The translations under genes and the position numbers were made by a program. DNA of 64,000 bases, taken from positions 434,001 through 498,000 of the forward strand of contig OZ025693.1 of the NCBI GenBank assembly GCA_964019335.1. The letters run 5' to 3'. Below are positions 34,055 through 45,010 of the stretch, one piece after another. This stretch comes from Diplonema japonicum. Taxonomy: Eukaryota > Euglenozoa > Diplonemea > Diplonemida > Diplonemidae. Each line of letters begins with the position of its first letter. The first letter of the stretch is position 1. The notes under the pieces were generated by a model. The model did no database searches and was not told the DNA's origin. It saw nothing but the letters and a program-made list of their open reading frames with translations.

Positions 34055-36028
34055 CTAAGTGGGTGCGGGTCTCTGCCACCTCTCAAGCACCTTGCTAATG
34101 GAATCAATCGCTAAGCGCATGGTAGCGAGAATGCTCCACGTGTCCCGATCACCGTGTCCCGTCCACCTGTTCGCTATGATCGATAGGTTGTGGTTCTGTA
34201 CAGGTAGCTCGGTGGACAAGTACTTGCAGTCCGGGCACATGATGCTAGTCTCGTCAACACGGATCTCCTCAATACATGCATGGCACACAGAGTGCCCACA
34301 CGGGTAGATCGAGTACGCATCTACTATGACATTCAAGCAGAACCTGCACACCAACTCTGTCTCCGTCACCTCATTGAAAGCCGCTACATTTGCCAGCACC
34401 AAGTTTATGTTTCCTAGCTCCTGCTTCAAAAGCAGCTCTCTCTTCTGGATAGCTAAGACCCTCGCTTCCTCTTCTAAGTTCGTCGCCTTGATACAGCACT
34501 GCACCCCTTTGCAGTATTTCCTGATCTTCGAATCCCTTATTTCTTGTGTCTTGTACTCCTCTATGATTGTTTGTTTCTTCTGCTCCGCAGCACACTTCAA
34601 GAACGTGCGCTCCCTAGAAAGTTCTTCATGAAGGCCCTCGTTGACATCCATCTGAGCAGATACTGTGGCATGTAGCTCACGAAGCTCTTCTTCTTTTGAC
34701 GTCAGCTGCTTCTCTATCGTATCGAAGTTGTGTGTCTCACCCGAGGCCTGGATGTGCTTCCTTACGTCTACCAACACTTCAAGTCGCAAGCCCTCCTTCA
34801 CAGCGTGCTCGGTGCTGGCACCAGTTTTTGCACCGTTTTTCCGCAGCATCTCTTCTGTCAGGTACTGGTCACGGTCGAGGGTCTGCACCTCACGTTTAAC
34901 TAGCAAAGGAAGCAATTTTAGTGACATCAATTCTCTGGTTCGCTCTGACTCCTGCATCATGGCAAGTTGCTCTGCGTGGTGTAGCTCCTGAGCGTGTTGC
35001 TTTACTTGTTTCGCCTGCTCTGCTGTAAGAGATTGCCTTTCCTCTGCAGCCCCCTCACTGCCGTCATTGGGTGGTGAGTGAGTGTGACTGCCTTTCCGCT
35101 GCAGTTCGGCAGAATTGGAGACAGGGGTTTGTGGTTGTGCCACGTACGGCCCCAGCTCGTCGTGCAAGCTCTGTCTCGGCTTGGGATCAGACGCCGACAA
35201 GTCACGCGACTTTGACTTCAACCTGAACCGGGATTTTTTCGAAACACTTGGCCTTGCTGTTTTCGCCTTTGAGAAATTCGGGGGCAAAACGGGGTGTGCA
35301 AGCTGCTCGTTTACTACCAAACGGTCACTATGTGACAGTTCTAAGGCCTCGACTTCTTGCAGCAGGCGTGCCTCAAGCATCATGAGCTCCTGCTCTCTTG
35401 ATTCTACAGGATGGCCCAGCCCGAGGTCATCGCCAGTGCTTTCGTAGGCGGGAGTTGCCTTCGATACTCCATTGGTTTTGAAGGACAGGGGTTGTTTCGG
35501 TAATGTAACGGACTTCTTAGACCTGTTTGGCTGATTCGACGTGCGGAGAGAAGACTGCTGCCGAGCAAAAGGGGCACTCACATCCGCTTCTTGCTCAGTT
35601 GCGTGCTCGCCTGTGGTGTTGTACTCCGTGTCTGATGATCTTGATATGAGCGGTGCTGCGTGCGGCGAGCGCGGCAGTAATTCGTCGAAGATGTCGTCCA
35701 CCTCTTCAAACCTGCGCACAGGTGGCAGCACATCCACCGGCACCAATCCGCCTTCTTCTTCTCCATTATCTTTTTTCGCTGCTGTTTCCAGCAGCTCGCT
35801 CTGCTTCTTCGCTCCCTCGTATACTGTCCGCAGACGCCTCATGAATATCTCGGTCATCGTCTTCACCCGCCCGGCCAGCAGCCGACAGTGCTCCTCACGG
35901 CTCATGTGCCGCTGTGTTTCTCTCTCTGCCTCACGCCACTCCACGCTCTCCCTTACAGGCGGATACTTCTCCAGCAACGCTATGTGGTCGCGCACCAGCC
36001 ATGGGTTGTCAAAGGTGTCGCCGTCCAT
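34055..36028 (-). CDS. RING-finger protein with long coiled coil
   Basis: Single exon, ATG at 36028, 657 residues. The N-terminal ~70 residues are helical (DGDTFDNPWLVRDHIALLEK). The middle is disordered and rich in S, K and E. Coiled coils span about 320-530, with KEEELRELHATVSAQMDVNE. The RING domain is near 545-590: CRFCLNVIVDAY, then CGHSVCHACIEEI and CPDCK, giving C3HC4 ligands. RING proteins usually act as E3 ubiquitin ligases; the substrate is unknown. The gap to the next upstream gene is 45 nt, so regulatory DNA must be very short. Confidence 0.85.
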   Translation of the reverse strand: MDGDTFDNPWLVRDHIALLEKYPPVRESVEWREAERETQRHMSREEHCRLLAGRVKTMTEIFMRRLRTVYEGAKKQSELLETAAKKDNGEEEGGLVPVDVLPPVRRFEEVDDIFDELLPRSPHAAPLISRSSDTEYNTTGEHATEQEADVSAPFARQQSSLRTSNQPNRSKKSVTLPKQPLSFKTNGVSKATPAYESTGDDLGLGHPVESREQELMMLEARLLQEVEALELSHSDRLVVNEQLAHPVLPPNFSKAKTARPSVSKKSRFRLKSKSRDLSASDPKPRQSLHDELGPYVAQPQTPVSNSAELQRKGSHTHSPPNDGSEGAAEERQSLTAEQAKQVKQHAQELHHAEQLAMMQESERTRELMSLKLLPLLVKREVQTLDRDQYLTEEMLRKNGAKTGASTEHAVKEGLRLEVLVDVRKHIQASGETHNFDTIEKQLTSKEEELRELHATVSAQMDVNEGLHEELSRERTFLKCAAEQKKQTIIEEYKTQEIRDSKIRKYCKGVQCCIKATNLEEEARVLAIQKRELLLKQELGNINLVLANVAAFNEVTETELVCRFCLNVIVDAYSIYPCGHSVCHACIEEIRVDETSIMCPDCKYLSTELPVQNHNLSIIANRWTGHGDRDTWSILATMRLAIDSISKVLERWQRPAPT

Positions 36029-36073
36029 TTGCCTGCTTGAATAGTAAGGCGTGTGAAGGCTGGGCGCAATGAT

Positions 36074-36763
36074 TTAAATTAAAGTGGAGGAATTAAGTTT
36101 TTTCAAGATTGACGGTTCAGTGTAAGCAGCTTCGACGAAGGAGGGGAGTGAGTCCTCTGTGAGGTGGCTAATGGTCTCGAGCTCTGTAGGGGTGTTGGCG
36201 AGGGGGGTGGGGCGGCCAGCGGCCATTATATCAAGAGCTGCTTTGTTGGCAGGGGTGATGGGGATGTTGCTTGAGGTGATGATACGACGGAGGAGGGAGA
36301 CCTCTAGCTGGCGGAGGTAGTTTTCGTCTTCAAGGTGGGTCACACGGTCAGTGAGATCGCTAAGGAGGCGGCGGATCTGCGTATGTTGCGCGTTGCTGAC
36401 ACTGTCCTTTGAGGGAACAGCGAAGGATTTGCATTTCGGGAACTCGGGATGCTTGTTTGATATCAAGCCCATAGCACCACGTGTTTTGGCCACCTCTTCA
36501 CCTGTTGCCACCTCACCACTGTCCCCTGCCAGGGGAAACACAACCACCGAGCTATCCCCCAGTACTTCATCTTCTACCCCCTTCTTCCTGTCTCCCAGTG
36601 ACACCTTTCCTACATCCCTCAACACCTCGTCTAGCTCACCCTTCTTCTCACTTATTATGTTTCTAAACTCGCGATCTCTTTCTCTCTGCCGCGTGAGCTC
36701 TTTCATCACTGCTTTTGTCAGATGTAAATCCGCACTAAGGCCCACCTCCCCCACGTTTAACAT
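36074..36763 (-). CDS. Uncharacterised coiled-coil protein
   Basis: The first ATG in frame is at 36763 (MLNVGEVGLSADLHLTKAVM), giving 229 residues; upstream frame sequence is hydrophobic and A/T-rich and is probably untranslated. Residues 15-50 and 130-170 are helical, the latter a likely coiled coil (LLSDLTDRVTHLEDENYLRQ). Helical tails end in PSILKKLNSSTLI. No family was recognised. Confidence 0.65.
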   Translation of the reverse strand: MLNVGEVGLSADLHLTKAVMKELTRQRERDREFRNIISEKKGELDEVLRDVGKVSLGDRKKGVEDEVLGDSSVVVFPLAGDSGEVATGEEVAKTRGAMGLISNKHPEFPKCKSFAVPSKDSVSNAQHTQIRRLLSDLTDRVTHLEDENYLRQLEVSLLRRIITSSNIPITPANKAALDIMAAGRPTPLANTPTELETISHLTEDSLPSFVEAAYTEPSILKKLNSSTLI

Positions 36764-37045
36764 TTTCGATCGAGTGTAACTTGCAAAGGGGGGTATTGCA
36801 GGGTAAGAATTTGTAATTGTAAGAACAAGAGGAAAAAAAAAACGAAACAAAAAACCTCTGAACCTGAAAGCCTAACTTATTTTTGATCAAAAGAAGATCT
36901 GATTGTGTGTTTATAAGGTCACGAAAAAATAGGGGGGGGGGAGAGGAAAAATAAAAGGACTTTTCTGATCTTCTCTTTCAATACTACTTGCGTGTTCGCT
37001 TGATCGGTTGGTTCTGTGTGTGATACGAAGTAATACATGCAAGCC

Positions 37046-39293
37046 TCATACCCCCATGTTGTCGATTTCTGTGTTGCCTGAGGCGAACTCGTTGAACTGT
37101 CCCACACGAGAGGTCGCAATGGGCTTGCGGAATGCTTTTTTGGCCGCTGCGTCTTCGGCTTCTCTGAGAGTCATTCCATTATTGCTATGTCTCTCCCTGA
37201 GTTTGGATTTTCTTACCAAGGTAGGCTCGTAGCTGCCTCTGGTGTCCTGGCCCTCGTGCGTGATCTCGTTCAGGTTGGTCGGGTTCTTCATAATCGCAAA
37301 GGACCTTGCCACGTGGCCGAGATGCTGTGTTGATATGATTCCCTTTGCAATGCCATACCATGTTCTTCACGTTGAAGATGTGCATCACGTCCTTCGGGTA
37401 CGTCGAGTAGGCACGCAGGTACGCCTGGTATGCTACAGCGGCCAACCTCCGCAGCTCATAATCATTCGTCGCTGCACGTTCGCAGTAACTGTGCATCCTG
37501 GCCGCCGCTTCTAAAAGGTGGTTTTCCTTAAGGAATTTTGACAGCTGGAACAACATCAGCTCTTGCGTCATCTTATTGAGGTGGATGGACATGGTTTTTG
37601 TGAGGTGGGCAATGTACGGCTCTTCGTGCGTCTGGATGAAGGTCACTGCATCACCCGCCTTGCCAGCACGTGCGGTACGTCCAATGCGATGTGTGTACGA
37701 CTTTCTGTCCAGTGCAGGGTCGTACTGTACCACCCAGTTGATCCCTGGCATGTCTAAGCCTCGCGATGCCACGTCCGTTGCCAACAGGATGCCGTTCGTG
37801 CACCTCTTGAACGACTCGTAGATGCTGGTCCTGTCTATCTGCCCCATGTTTCCGTGCAGCTTGAACAAGTCGCAGCTGATGAAGGGTTCCCACCCTGCTT
37901 CGCCCCCTTCGATGTTCTCATCATCTTCTTCCTCATCTTCATCGCTGAACTCCACATACCCTTCCTCGTCGTCGTGGTCCAGATGCGCATTTGCCTGGTT
38001 CAGCTTCCTCTTCTGCGACCCCTTCTTCATCTTGGCGTCTTTGCGCCGTTCTGCCTTGTCGCTTGCGGACTCCTTCTTCCTCAGAGGGTGCTTCTTCAGG
38101 CTCCGCACAGTGAGGTCCGATATCATCTTGTAGTGGAACTCCACCGAGTCCGCAGACGACATGAAGACAATGATCTTGACGCCCTCCTTCGCCGCCCCTT
38201 GCTGCTTCACGGGGATCAGCACGTACCGCTCCCTCACCGCGGTGGAACGCACAGTGGGGTTAGGTGTCTGGTCGACCTTCCACTTCAGGAACGACAACAA
38301 GCAAACAAGACGGAGTTTTGTTGGGATCAAAGCGTAGTGCTGCGTGAGACAGTCTGGTGTCGCCAGGGGGCCTTGCTCTTGTTCGTCCTCTTCCTCTTCT
38401 TCTTCGGCGTCTCCTTTGTCAGCCTTCAGCTTCTGGTACCTGTCTTCGTCGTCAAGTGTTCCACCCACAATGATGGGGTCTCTCAGGATGAAGTGCGAGA
38501 GCTTCTTGATGCCTTCGTCGAGGGTGGCAGAGACGAGGATGGACTGCTTGAGGGGTGCCTGTTTTTGTGCAAGAAGCTGCTTGATGGTGGTGATGTCGCT
38601 CTCGTAGCCCATGTCCAGGAGACGGTCCGCCTCGTCGAGGACGAGGTACGTCAGTGTCGAGACGTTGAAGGCCTCCGTCGTGCGCAGGTGGTCAAGAAGA
38701 CGGCCCACAGTGGCGATCAGGAAGTGCACGCCTGCACGGAGACGGGCTTTTTCCTTCTTGCGCTGCTCGCCACCCATGACACAGCCACAGACAAGGAAAG
38801 AGATTTTCTGGACAGTCTTCTGGAGCACGCTGTGGCACTGCTCAGCAAGCTCTCTCGTGGGGACCATGATGATGCCCAGCGTGCCGTACGACCTGTCGAT
38901 CCTGTTCGTCTCTGTCCACCGCAGCACCTTCTCGACAAGGGGCAGCATGTACGCCATCGTCTTCCCGCTCCCCGTAGCGCTCTTAATGAGAACGTCCCTG
39001 TCTGCCATGATGGGCGTGAAGGCTTCTGCCTGCACGTTGGTCAGGTGCTTGAAGCCCTGACCCAGAATGCCCTCTTTCAGCCTCCCATTGATCTCTAGTG
39101 TCTCGAACTCCTTCCCGTTGCAGAACAGGCCTGTGTCCGCCTTCACCTCGACTTCATCTTCTTTAACCTCTTCAACTACCTTCTCTTCAACCTTAACAGG
39201 CTCCTCAACCTTAGCAGGCTCTTCAACTTTCTTTGTCACCAGCTGATCAGCAGGGTTGAACCGCCTTAGCTTAGTAGGGTGTTTCGGCGGCAT
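37046..39293 (-). CDS. DDX31: DEAD-box RNA helicase, Dbp7/DDX31 type
   Basis: Two exons, 37359-39293 and 37046-37324, with a 34-nt intron; 737 residues. After an acidic KVEEPVKV-rich start come all DEAD-box motifs: SATGSGKT, VPTRELAEQ, TVGRLL, LDEADRLLDMGY, SATL, LLATDVASRGLD and HRIGRTARAG. Between the RecA lobes lies a lysine/acid-rich insert near 400-460. The C-terminal AYLRAYSTYPKDVMHIFNVK continuing across the intron into MHLGHVARSFAIMKNP is the family signature and confirms the splice. Dbp7/DDX31 remodels early 60S pre-ribosomes in the nucleolus. Confidence 0.92.
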
Positions 39294-41583
39294 AGTGTAG
39301 TGTGCCTACCTCCTGCTTGGGGTGGGGAGGTGGGGGGGTTGAGAAAAAGAAAAAAAGATATGGAAAAAAAGAAAACAGAAAAAAAAAAGGGTATAAAAAA
39401 AAAAGAATAGAAGAAGGGGCGAGAGTGAAACGAGAGGGAGCAAAGGCGGGGCAAAGAAAAAAAAAGGGGGAGGGGAGAAACGGAAGTGGGGGTAAAAAAA
39501 AGAGAGAAGAAACAAGAAATAAAAGAAAATAAAAAAATGGGGAAAGTATTTTGTTTTTTTTTTCCCGCTATTCTTTTTTTTTTCCCCATTATTCACAGGC
39601 TATTCCTTATGTGCGGCCTACTATTGTGACACTTGTACAGCAGGGAGATGCTTCTTCCTCTCCCCGTCTGTCTTCCCCTTCTCTTCCTCCTTCTACCTAC
39701 CACAACAGGAATGCATGCGGAGTTTATTCAGCCAAAGCCAGGGGCTTTTTGTTTTTCTTTTTATTTTTTTCTTGTTATTGGAATAAAAAGAGGAAAAGAA
39801 AGGAGGGGGAAGGTGTGTGTAGAAAGACCAATAAAAAAGAAACCTTTTATTTTTTCTCCTTTTTCATCGGGTTTCTGTACTAATGATACGAATGCCTTGG
39901 GGGGGGGGGGGGGGGGGGGGGGAGCTGATATTTTTGACATATTTCAGTTACTTTTAGGGTTCTCTCAAAAAAGCCGCGCAACACCCCCAGCCCAGCCCAG
40001 CCCAGCGATCCAAAGATCAAAGAGAGGAAACAATCCCTCCCCCTCTCCCCCCCCCCCCCCTTTTTGTCGTTCTCTCTTCTCTTTTTCGGCAGAGGTACTT
40101 TCTCTCCCTTTTTTTTTAAAAAAAGGAAAAAGAGAGCAAGAAGAAATTACAGCTCGCCCAGAAGAAGAGGTGGGGAGAAAAGAAAATACGGAGGTATTTG
40201 TACATGGGTGCCCCTGGGTGCAACCACATTGGCGTGGGAGGTAACTGTCAGAAAGAGAATAAGGGGAAAATGTGGAGGTTAGAAAGTAACTACCATGAAG
40301 AAAACAGGCAGGAAGGAGCGGGAGGACGGGAGGAGCTGAGGAGGACATAACAAACCAAAATTCATAGGCGAAGGGGTCAAAGGGGGGGAGGGGGGGGGGG
40401 GGGGGGGGGGGGGACGGAAAGGGGAAAATTCACGGTGCAATGGCGAAGTGCAGTGAGTGTGAAATCGAAAAAGAAAAAAGGGGGGGGAGGGCGTGGAACG
40501 AGAAAGAAAAAAAAGAAATTCACAGCACTTGAAAGCAAATCGAGAGCCCCCACCTTCGGGGGGCAACTTTTTATTTCTTTCTCTCTTTCTTTTATCGCTA
40601 TGGTCCCGTCCCCCCCCCTCCCCCCCCTCCCCTACCATCTCCTCCTTCTTCGTTCTCTTTTTTTTCCCCCTGATTCTCCCCATTTTAGTACAAAAGAAGA
40701 AGAAAAAGAAGAGAGAAAAAAGGGTGTTGACAGAGCGATGAAGGAGATAAAAATGAATGGAATATGGGGGATAGGAGACAAATCTATTGATACCAAACTG
40801 GTGGGAGGGGAGAAGAAGAAGGAACGAAGGACACTGCGGGGGGGGGGGGGGGAGTAAAGAAATAAAAGGGCAGTGCTGTTTTTAGAATGTTCATTTTAAT
40901 CTTTTTTTTGGGGGGGGAGGAAGAAGAGAAAAAGAAAACAAAAAAGAAAGGGTGTTAAGAAGGCCCACACTCCGTGCAGATGTGTGCAAAGCCCTTGCCT
41001 CCTTCTCGATTCTCTCTCTTTTTCTTTTTTTCCTTTCTTTTATGGTTGGTCACAGAACTAGTGGAAATAAAGAATGTTCGTACGAAAAAGGGGAGGGGGA
41101 AATGGATGAACTTTAAAAAAAAGAGAGACTATCACCCCACTCAGACTCAGTTATCACGAGGACACAAAGAGGGGAAAGGGGCGAATAGACAGAGAAAGAG
41201 AAAAAAAAAAGAGGAGAAAACTCTCTTTTTTTTCCCTGTTGGTTTCCCCCTTTTTTTTTCTTCCAAATTTTCAAACTACTCAATCTAAAGGCTGCTCGAG
41301 AAGGCTCGGTACATCGAGTACCTCCTCATCAGTGCTCTTTTTTTATTATTTTTCTTTTTTTTCTTTTCTCTTTTTTTATCACCGATTAGCAGCTTACTTT
41401 TTTTTTTTTTTTTTTTTCCCTCTTCTTTCTTTTGTTTCTTATGTCCTCCCTTCCACGTGGCAGGGCCCCCCACACCCAAGAGTTCTCAGAAGAGAAGAAA
41501 GGAAACAAATACAACGAAAAGCTAAGGGTGTGGGATAATAGGATTTCTCTGTCTTTTAAAAAAAAATGAGATTTTCTCTGTCA

Positions 41584-41625
<42 letters not shown>

Positions 41626-41895
41626 CGTTCTCTTAAAAAAAGAAAAGGGGCATGAAACATTGCATACATGTACCAGCCTCAACTACAACTTGTGCCATAA
41701 GTGGTTCCCTAACTTACACGGGGTCCCCAAGCAGGCCGCCTCAGCTGCGATAGGGAAAGAGGGAAAGTCCAGATTGCAAATGAAATAATGGACTCGCGGC
41801 GGGTGCGGGATTGGAGAGACGAGAAGAAGAAGAAGAAAAAAAAGGGTCTTACTGGTATTATTATTGCATTTTTTTTTTCTTTTTTTTCTTTCTTA
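39294..41895. other. Long intergenic stretch of purine and pyrimidine runs, no gene seen
   Basis: This is 2.6 kb of alternating A-, T-, G- and C-rich tracts: 23 G at 39900-39922, C run near 40050, G runs near 40390-40414, T run at 41600-41625. A short (CAGCC)4 lies near 39985. Open frames here are by-products of the runs. No relative of the other repeats was recognised until 41896. Confidence 0.65.
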
Positions 41896-42246
41896 ATTTC
41901 GCTCTTCGTCATTTCTTCACTCACTAGGGGCCTCATTATTTAACGCGAAATGCCCATAATTTAACTGGTTATGAGATTTTTGGAGTAAATTATGGGCTTC
42001 AGAGTGAAAAAATGGGTCTTGTCGTGGAAAAAAAATGGACCCAACCCCTTGAATTTTTTTTGGGGGTGGGGCCATCTCGGTGTGTCGTGAAAGTGGGAAC
42101 AAGTGCTTTGCTTCCCCTTAAAATGCCACGGCGAAATAGCTACCCTGTATTACCTTAGGGAAATCCCCAAAACAAGCTGACCCATGCGAGGAAAACAGCA
42201 GTGAAAACAGTGAAGAGTGAGTGACTCAAGTGACGAAGAGTGAAAT
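41896..42246. mobile_element. Non-autonomous inverted-repeat element, copy 2 (related to 6089-6684)
   Basis: The left end ATTTCGCTCTTCGTCATTTC (41896-41925) pairs with the right end at 42218-42246. Like copy 1 it has a repeated internal word, here ATTATTTAAC instead of ATTACTTCAC. A tail to 42329 ends TTGTTGGCAATAAATAG, as in copy 1. A perfect 26-bp palindrome lies in the tail at 42275-42300, centred on CTCGAG. No coding capacity was seen. Confidence 0.6.
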
Positions 42247-42324
42247 AAGACGACTTACTTGCCGCCAAATGAGCCATTATTTAACTCGAGTTAAATAATG
42301 ACTCATAATTTGTTGGCAATAAAT

Positions 42325-42361
<37 letters not shown>

Positions 42362-42656
42362 CTTCCTTCTTGCTTTAAGGGGAGTGAGGGTGAGGGAGCA
42401 ATTGGTGGTACCTAAAAAAAGGGGGGTTTTATTTGCTTTTTTTTTTTAATTTATTTTTTTAGTTTTTTTTATGGTTTTTTTTTTTTTTTTTTTTTTTTTG
42501 TTTTTTTTTTTTCTTTTTTTTTTTGTTCAAAATAATAAATAAAAAAGTAATAGTACGCTAATTGTACGACAAGATTGGGGGGAAGAAGGAAAACAAAAAG
42601 AAGAGAAGAAGCATTAATATAAAAAAGGGGGGAAGGGGAGAGGGGGGAAAAGAAAA

Positions 42657-44132
42657 TCAAGGATGTTTGGGTACTTTGCTGCGCAAAAGCTGAAGAAGGG
42701 ACCTTCCTTGCTTAAACTGGGCAAGATGAGGAAAGGCGGGTTGCAATGTGGCGGACAGGGCTGCAAACTCCTGAGGGCTTGCCATGCTGACGGCGGTCTG
42801 CACCACGAAGTTGCCAAAGACGTCAATAGAGAGAGCCTGCGAGTGTGCGATAACAACGGACATGACAGCACGCCTCTCAGGCTCTGCGGGCTTCTTCAGC
42901 AACAACTCGACCACGTTGGAGCCCTGCTTGTCCTTGGCCAGCTCCACGATGTGAGGAGTGAGCGCCATGACCAGCCCCTCAGCAGGGCCGTCCAGCGCAG
43001 CCTGCACCACGTAGTTTCCAAAGCCGTGCATTGCAAGCATCCTGGCGTTCACCGCCAGCTCCTCGATGAGCCTCCTCCTCTCCGCACCTTTGCTGTACTT
43101 CATGCACGTCCTTACCCCACATGCTCCGTTCCTGTCTTCTGCAAGCATCTTGATATGTCCGTGCAGTCCTTTGTACAGATGCCTCACATGCTCCTGAGGC
43201 ATCACCTCCACTGCCTTCTGCATTACATAAGTCCCTACCCCGTCCATTGCCAGGTCTGTTATGCAGCATGCCAGCCCTTTGCTCACAGCACGCCAGTGCG
43301 AACTCGAACGGCACTTCAACAGTAAAGCTTGCGCCACACGTGTTCCTGTTTGTGTCTTGGACAGCGCGCCCAGCTCGCCCGAGAGTGCTTCGCACAGGTC
43401 CTTGATCACCCTGTCATCGGTGGCCGCTTTGATGAGGCACTGCACCACGTAGTTGCCGAAAAAGTCGTTCGCCAAGCTCACCATAGAGGGCAGCAGTTGA
43501 TTAGCGATGCTCTGGATGTGTCCTGGTGTGGTGCTCTCGATGACCTTCTGCAGGTCCAGACACCCCGACTTCACCCTTGCCGCGTTCTTCAAGGAACCGT
43601 ATTTCTTAACAAGCTCAGATGTGGTGACCTCGGCAGGCGTGAGCACAGGCGGGCTGTCCACGTCGTGCTGCGCCATCAGCTGCTTCTCAACGTTCTCGAC
43701 GAGAGCCCTTGCCTTGTTCTTGTAGGTCTGGTTGATGATCTTCACGTGGTCCAGCTGACGCTTCAAGACGCTCACCTCGCTTCTGAGGCTGCCTAGCTCG
43801 CTGACCCTTGGGAAGGGGTCGCTGTTCTGCCTCACGAGGGGCTTCTCGTCTCCGTCGCACTGGAAATGGACCTGCCCGCTCTGCACACCGCTGTGCTCTG
43901 CCTGGCTCTTCACCTCCATCTGCGACAGCGGTTCACCTGCCAGCAGAAGGCGGCTTCCTTCAGGCACCTGGTCGAAACGGAGGTCATCGTCATCATCATC
44001 GTCATCGTCGAAGCTATGCATAGGCAGCAGCGCTTCCTTCGGGAAAGGAAGCCATGTGCTGTCTACAGCATCAAACCCCAAGTCGGACCTGATCATCTCT
44101 TCGATCTCAAGGATCTTAGCGTCGCCTTCCAT
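42657..44132 (-). CDS. Pumilio/PUF-family RNA-binding protein
   Basis: The start MEGDAKILEIEEMIRSDLGF at 44132 is the first ATG with protein-like sequence; 491 residues. An acidic N-terminal region has a run of nine aspartates. PUF repeats fill about 205-490: DFFGNYVVQCLIKA, KTQTGTRVAQALLLK, DGVGTYVMQKAVEV, EDRNGACGVRTCMKY, MHGFGNYVVQAALDG, KDKQGSNVVELLLKK, DVFGNFVVQTAVSM and KQGRSLLQLL. PUF proteins bind specific 3'-UTR sequences and control mRNA stability or translation. Repeat-edge residues vary (TRVAQ, SNVVE, GNYVVQ), so the target motif could be predicted. It is the last minus-strand gene before the repeat island. Confidence 0.9.
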   Translation of the reverse strand: MEGDAKILEIEEMIRSDLGFDAVDSTWLPFPKEALLPMHSFDDDDDDDDDLRFDQVPEGSRLLLAGEPLSQMEVKSQAEHSGVQSGQVHFQCDGDEKPLVRQNSDPFPRVSELGSLRSEVSVLKRQLDHVKIINQTYKNKARALVENVEKQLMAQHDVDSPPVLTPAEVTTSELVKKYGSLKNAARVKSGCLDLQKVIESTTPGHIQSIANQLLPSMVSLANDFFGNYVVQCLIKAATDDRVIKDLCEALSGELGALSKTQTGTRVAQALLLKCRSSSHWRAVSKGLACCITDLAMDGVGTYVMQKAVEVMPQEHVRHLYKGLHGHIKMLAEDRNGACGVRTCMKYSKGAERRRLIEELAVNARMLAMHGFGNYVVQAALDGPAEGLVMALTPHIVELAKDKQGSNVVELLLKKPAEPERRAVMSVVIAHSQALSIDVFGNFVVQTAVSMASPQEFAALSATLQPAFPHLAQFKQGRSLLQLLRSKVPKHP

Positions 44133-44501
44133 TTTGATATGTCTGTCCTTGTATTCTGTGGTACTGGTGAAGGGAGCAGGATAATACAAAACAAACAAAC
44201 AAGCAAACAAACAGTAGCATGGTTTTTTTTTTGGGGGGGGAGAACAAGAGTTGTTAAAGGGTTTCTTCAAAAAAAGCACGAAGAATAAAAGAGAAACTTG
44301 ATAATTTATGTACAAGACAAAGGAAGCTAGTGTCGGTGGCGCCCCTGTACAACTTGATTACAGGGGGCGCCAGATGAATGAGATGCAACTTCAGGTACTG
44401 AGATTCTGAGCTTTGGTAATACGTTCTTCTGCCTTTGATCGATTGTTAAATAGATTCTGAGCTTGTGCTGCCTTGTTTAAAAAAAAGGTTTATCCCTCAA
44501 G

Positions 44502-44663
44502 AATCTTTTTTGTTTGATATTCTACGGGTGAATTTGACATAGGGATAGCTAAAACCTAGCAAAAGAAAAAAGGTAAAATCACCCTTAAATCGATCCCCTA
44601 GAAATAGGGGTCCGAACCATGGTTTCCTAATCAAAAAATTTTTTTACTTCACCCTTTGTCATT
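44502..44663. repeat. Direct repeat, copy 1 (second copy at 50286-50457)
   Basis: Shared order of words: AATCTTTTTTGT, ACATAGG, TAGCTAAAACCTA, AAAATCACCCTTAAA, TCGATCCC, TATGGTTTCC (here CATGGTTTCC) and TTCACCCTTTGTCA. Short relatives (CAGCTGTGGTTACCTAATCA) occur near 48179 and 48421. Just before it, 44338-44372 can fold into a ~13-bp GC-rich hairpin. Confidence 0.7.
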
Positions 44664-44728
44664 TGCTTCATGCTGCTTGCCAATTTATCTGTTGCATACA
44701 ACAACAGTGTTGTTATGAGAAATTTACT

Positions 44729-44779
44729 GCGGGAAACGCGGGAAACGTGGGAAATGCGGGAAACGCGGGAAATGCGGGA
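44729..44779. repeat. Short tandem repeat, GCGGGAAAC-type unit
   Basis: Five to six copies of the 9-bp unit GCGGGAAAY, with small variations, lie next to an A/T homopolymer tract. Confidence 0.8.
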
Positions 44780-44938
44780 TAAAAAAAAATTTTTTTTTTG
44801 GGACCACCCACCCACATAGCAGCCTCAAAATGGACTTTTTTCACTTTTTTTGGCAAAAAAAGATGTCTTTGAAGGGAACCTGCAGTATGTGACAGGATCG
44901 CCTAACGACAATCAACTCATCTAGTGTTTGATCCCTTC

Positions 44939-45010
44939 TGTCGTGGTAGTGCCTTAGGCCCGTCGTGGTAGTGCCTTAGGCCCGCCGTGGTAGTGCCTTA
45001 GGCCCGTCGT
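44939..45010. repeat. 22-bp tandem repeat, about three copies
   Basis: The unit CGTCGTGGTAGTGCCTTAGG plus CC is repeated with one change. The following 45015-45225 is unique sequence with minus-strand protein-like frame (LRTHCILNNSLVGFTPKLLM), which may be a fragment of a mobile-element ORF. Confidence 0.75.

Noticed and set aside
37854-39098. 414-residue plus-strand frame
   Set aside because: It lies entirely antisense to DDX31, whose motifs are complete.
40279-41538. Several overlapping frames rich in K, E, F and P
   Set aside because: Composition follows purine and pyrimidine runs, with no domain or splice support.
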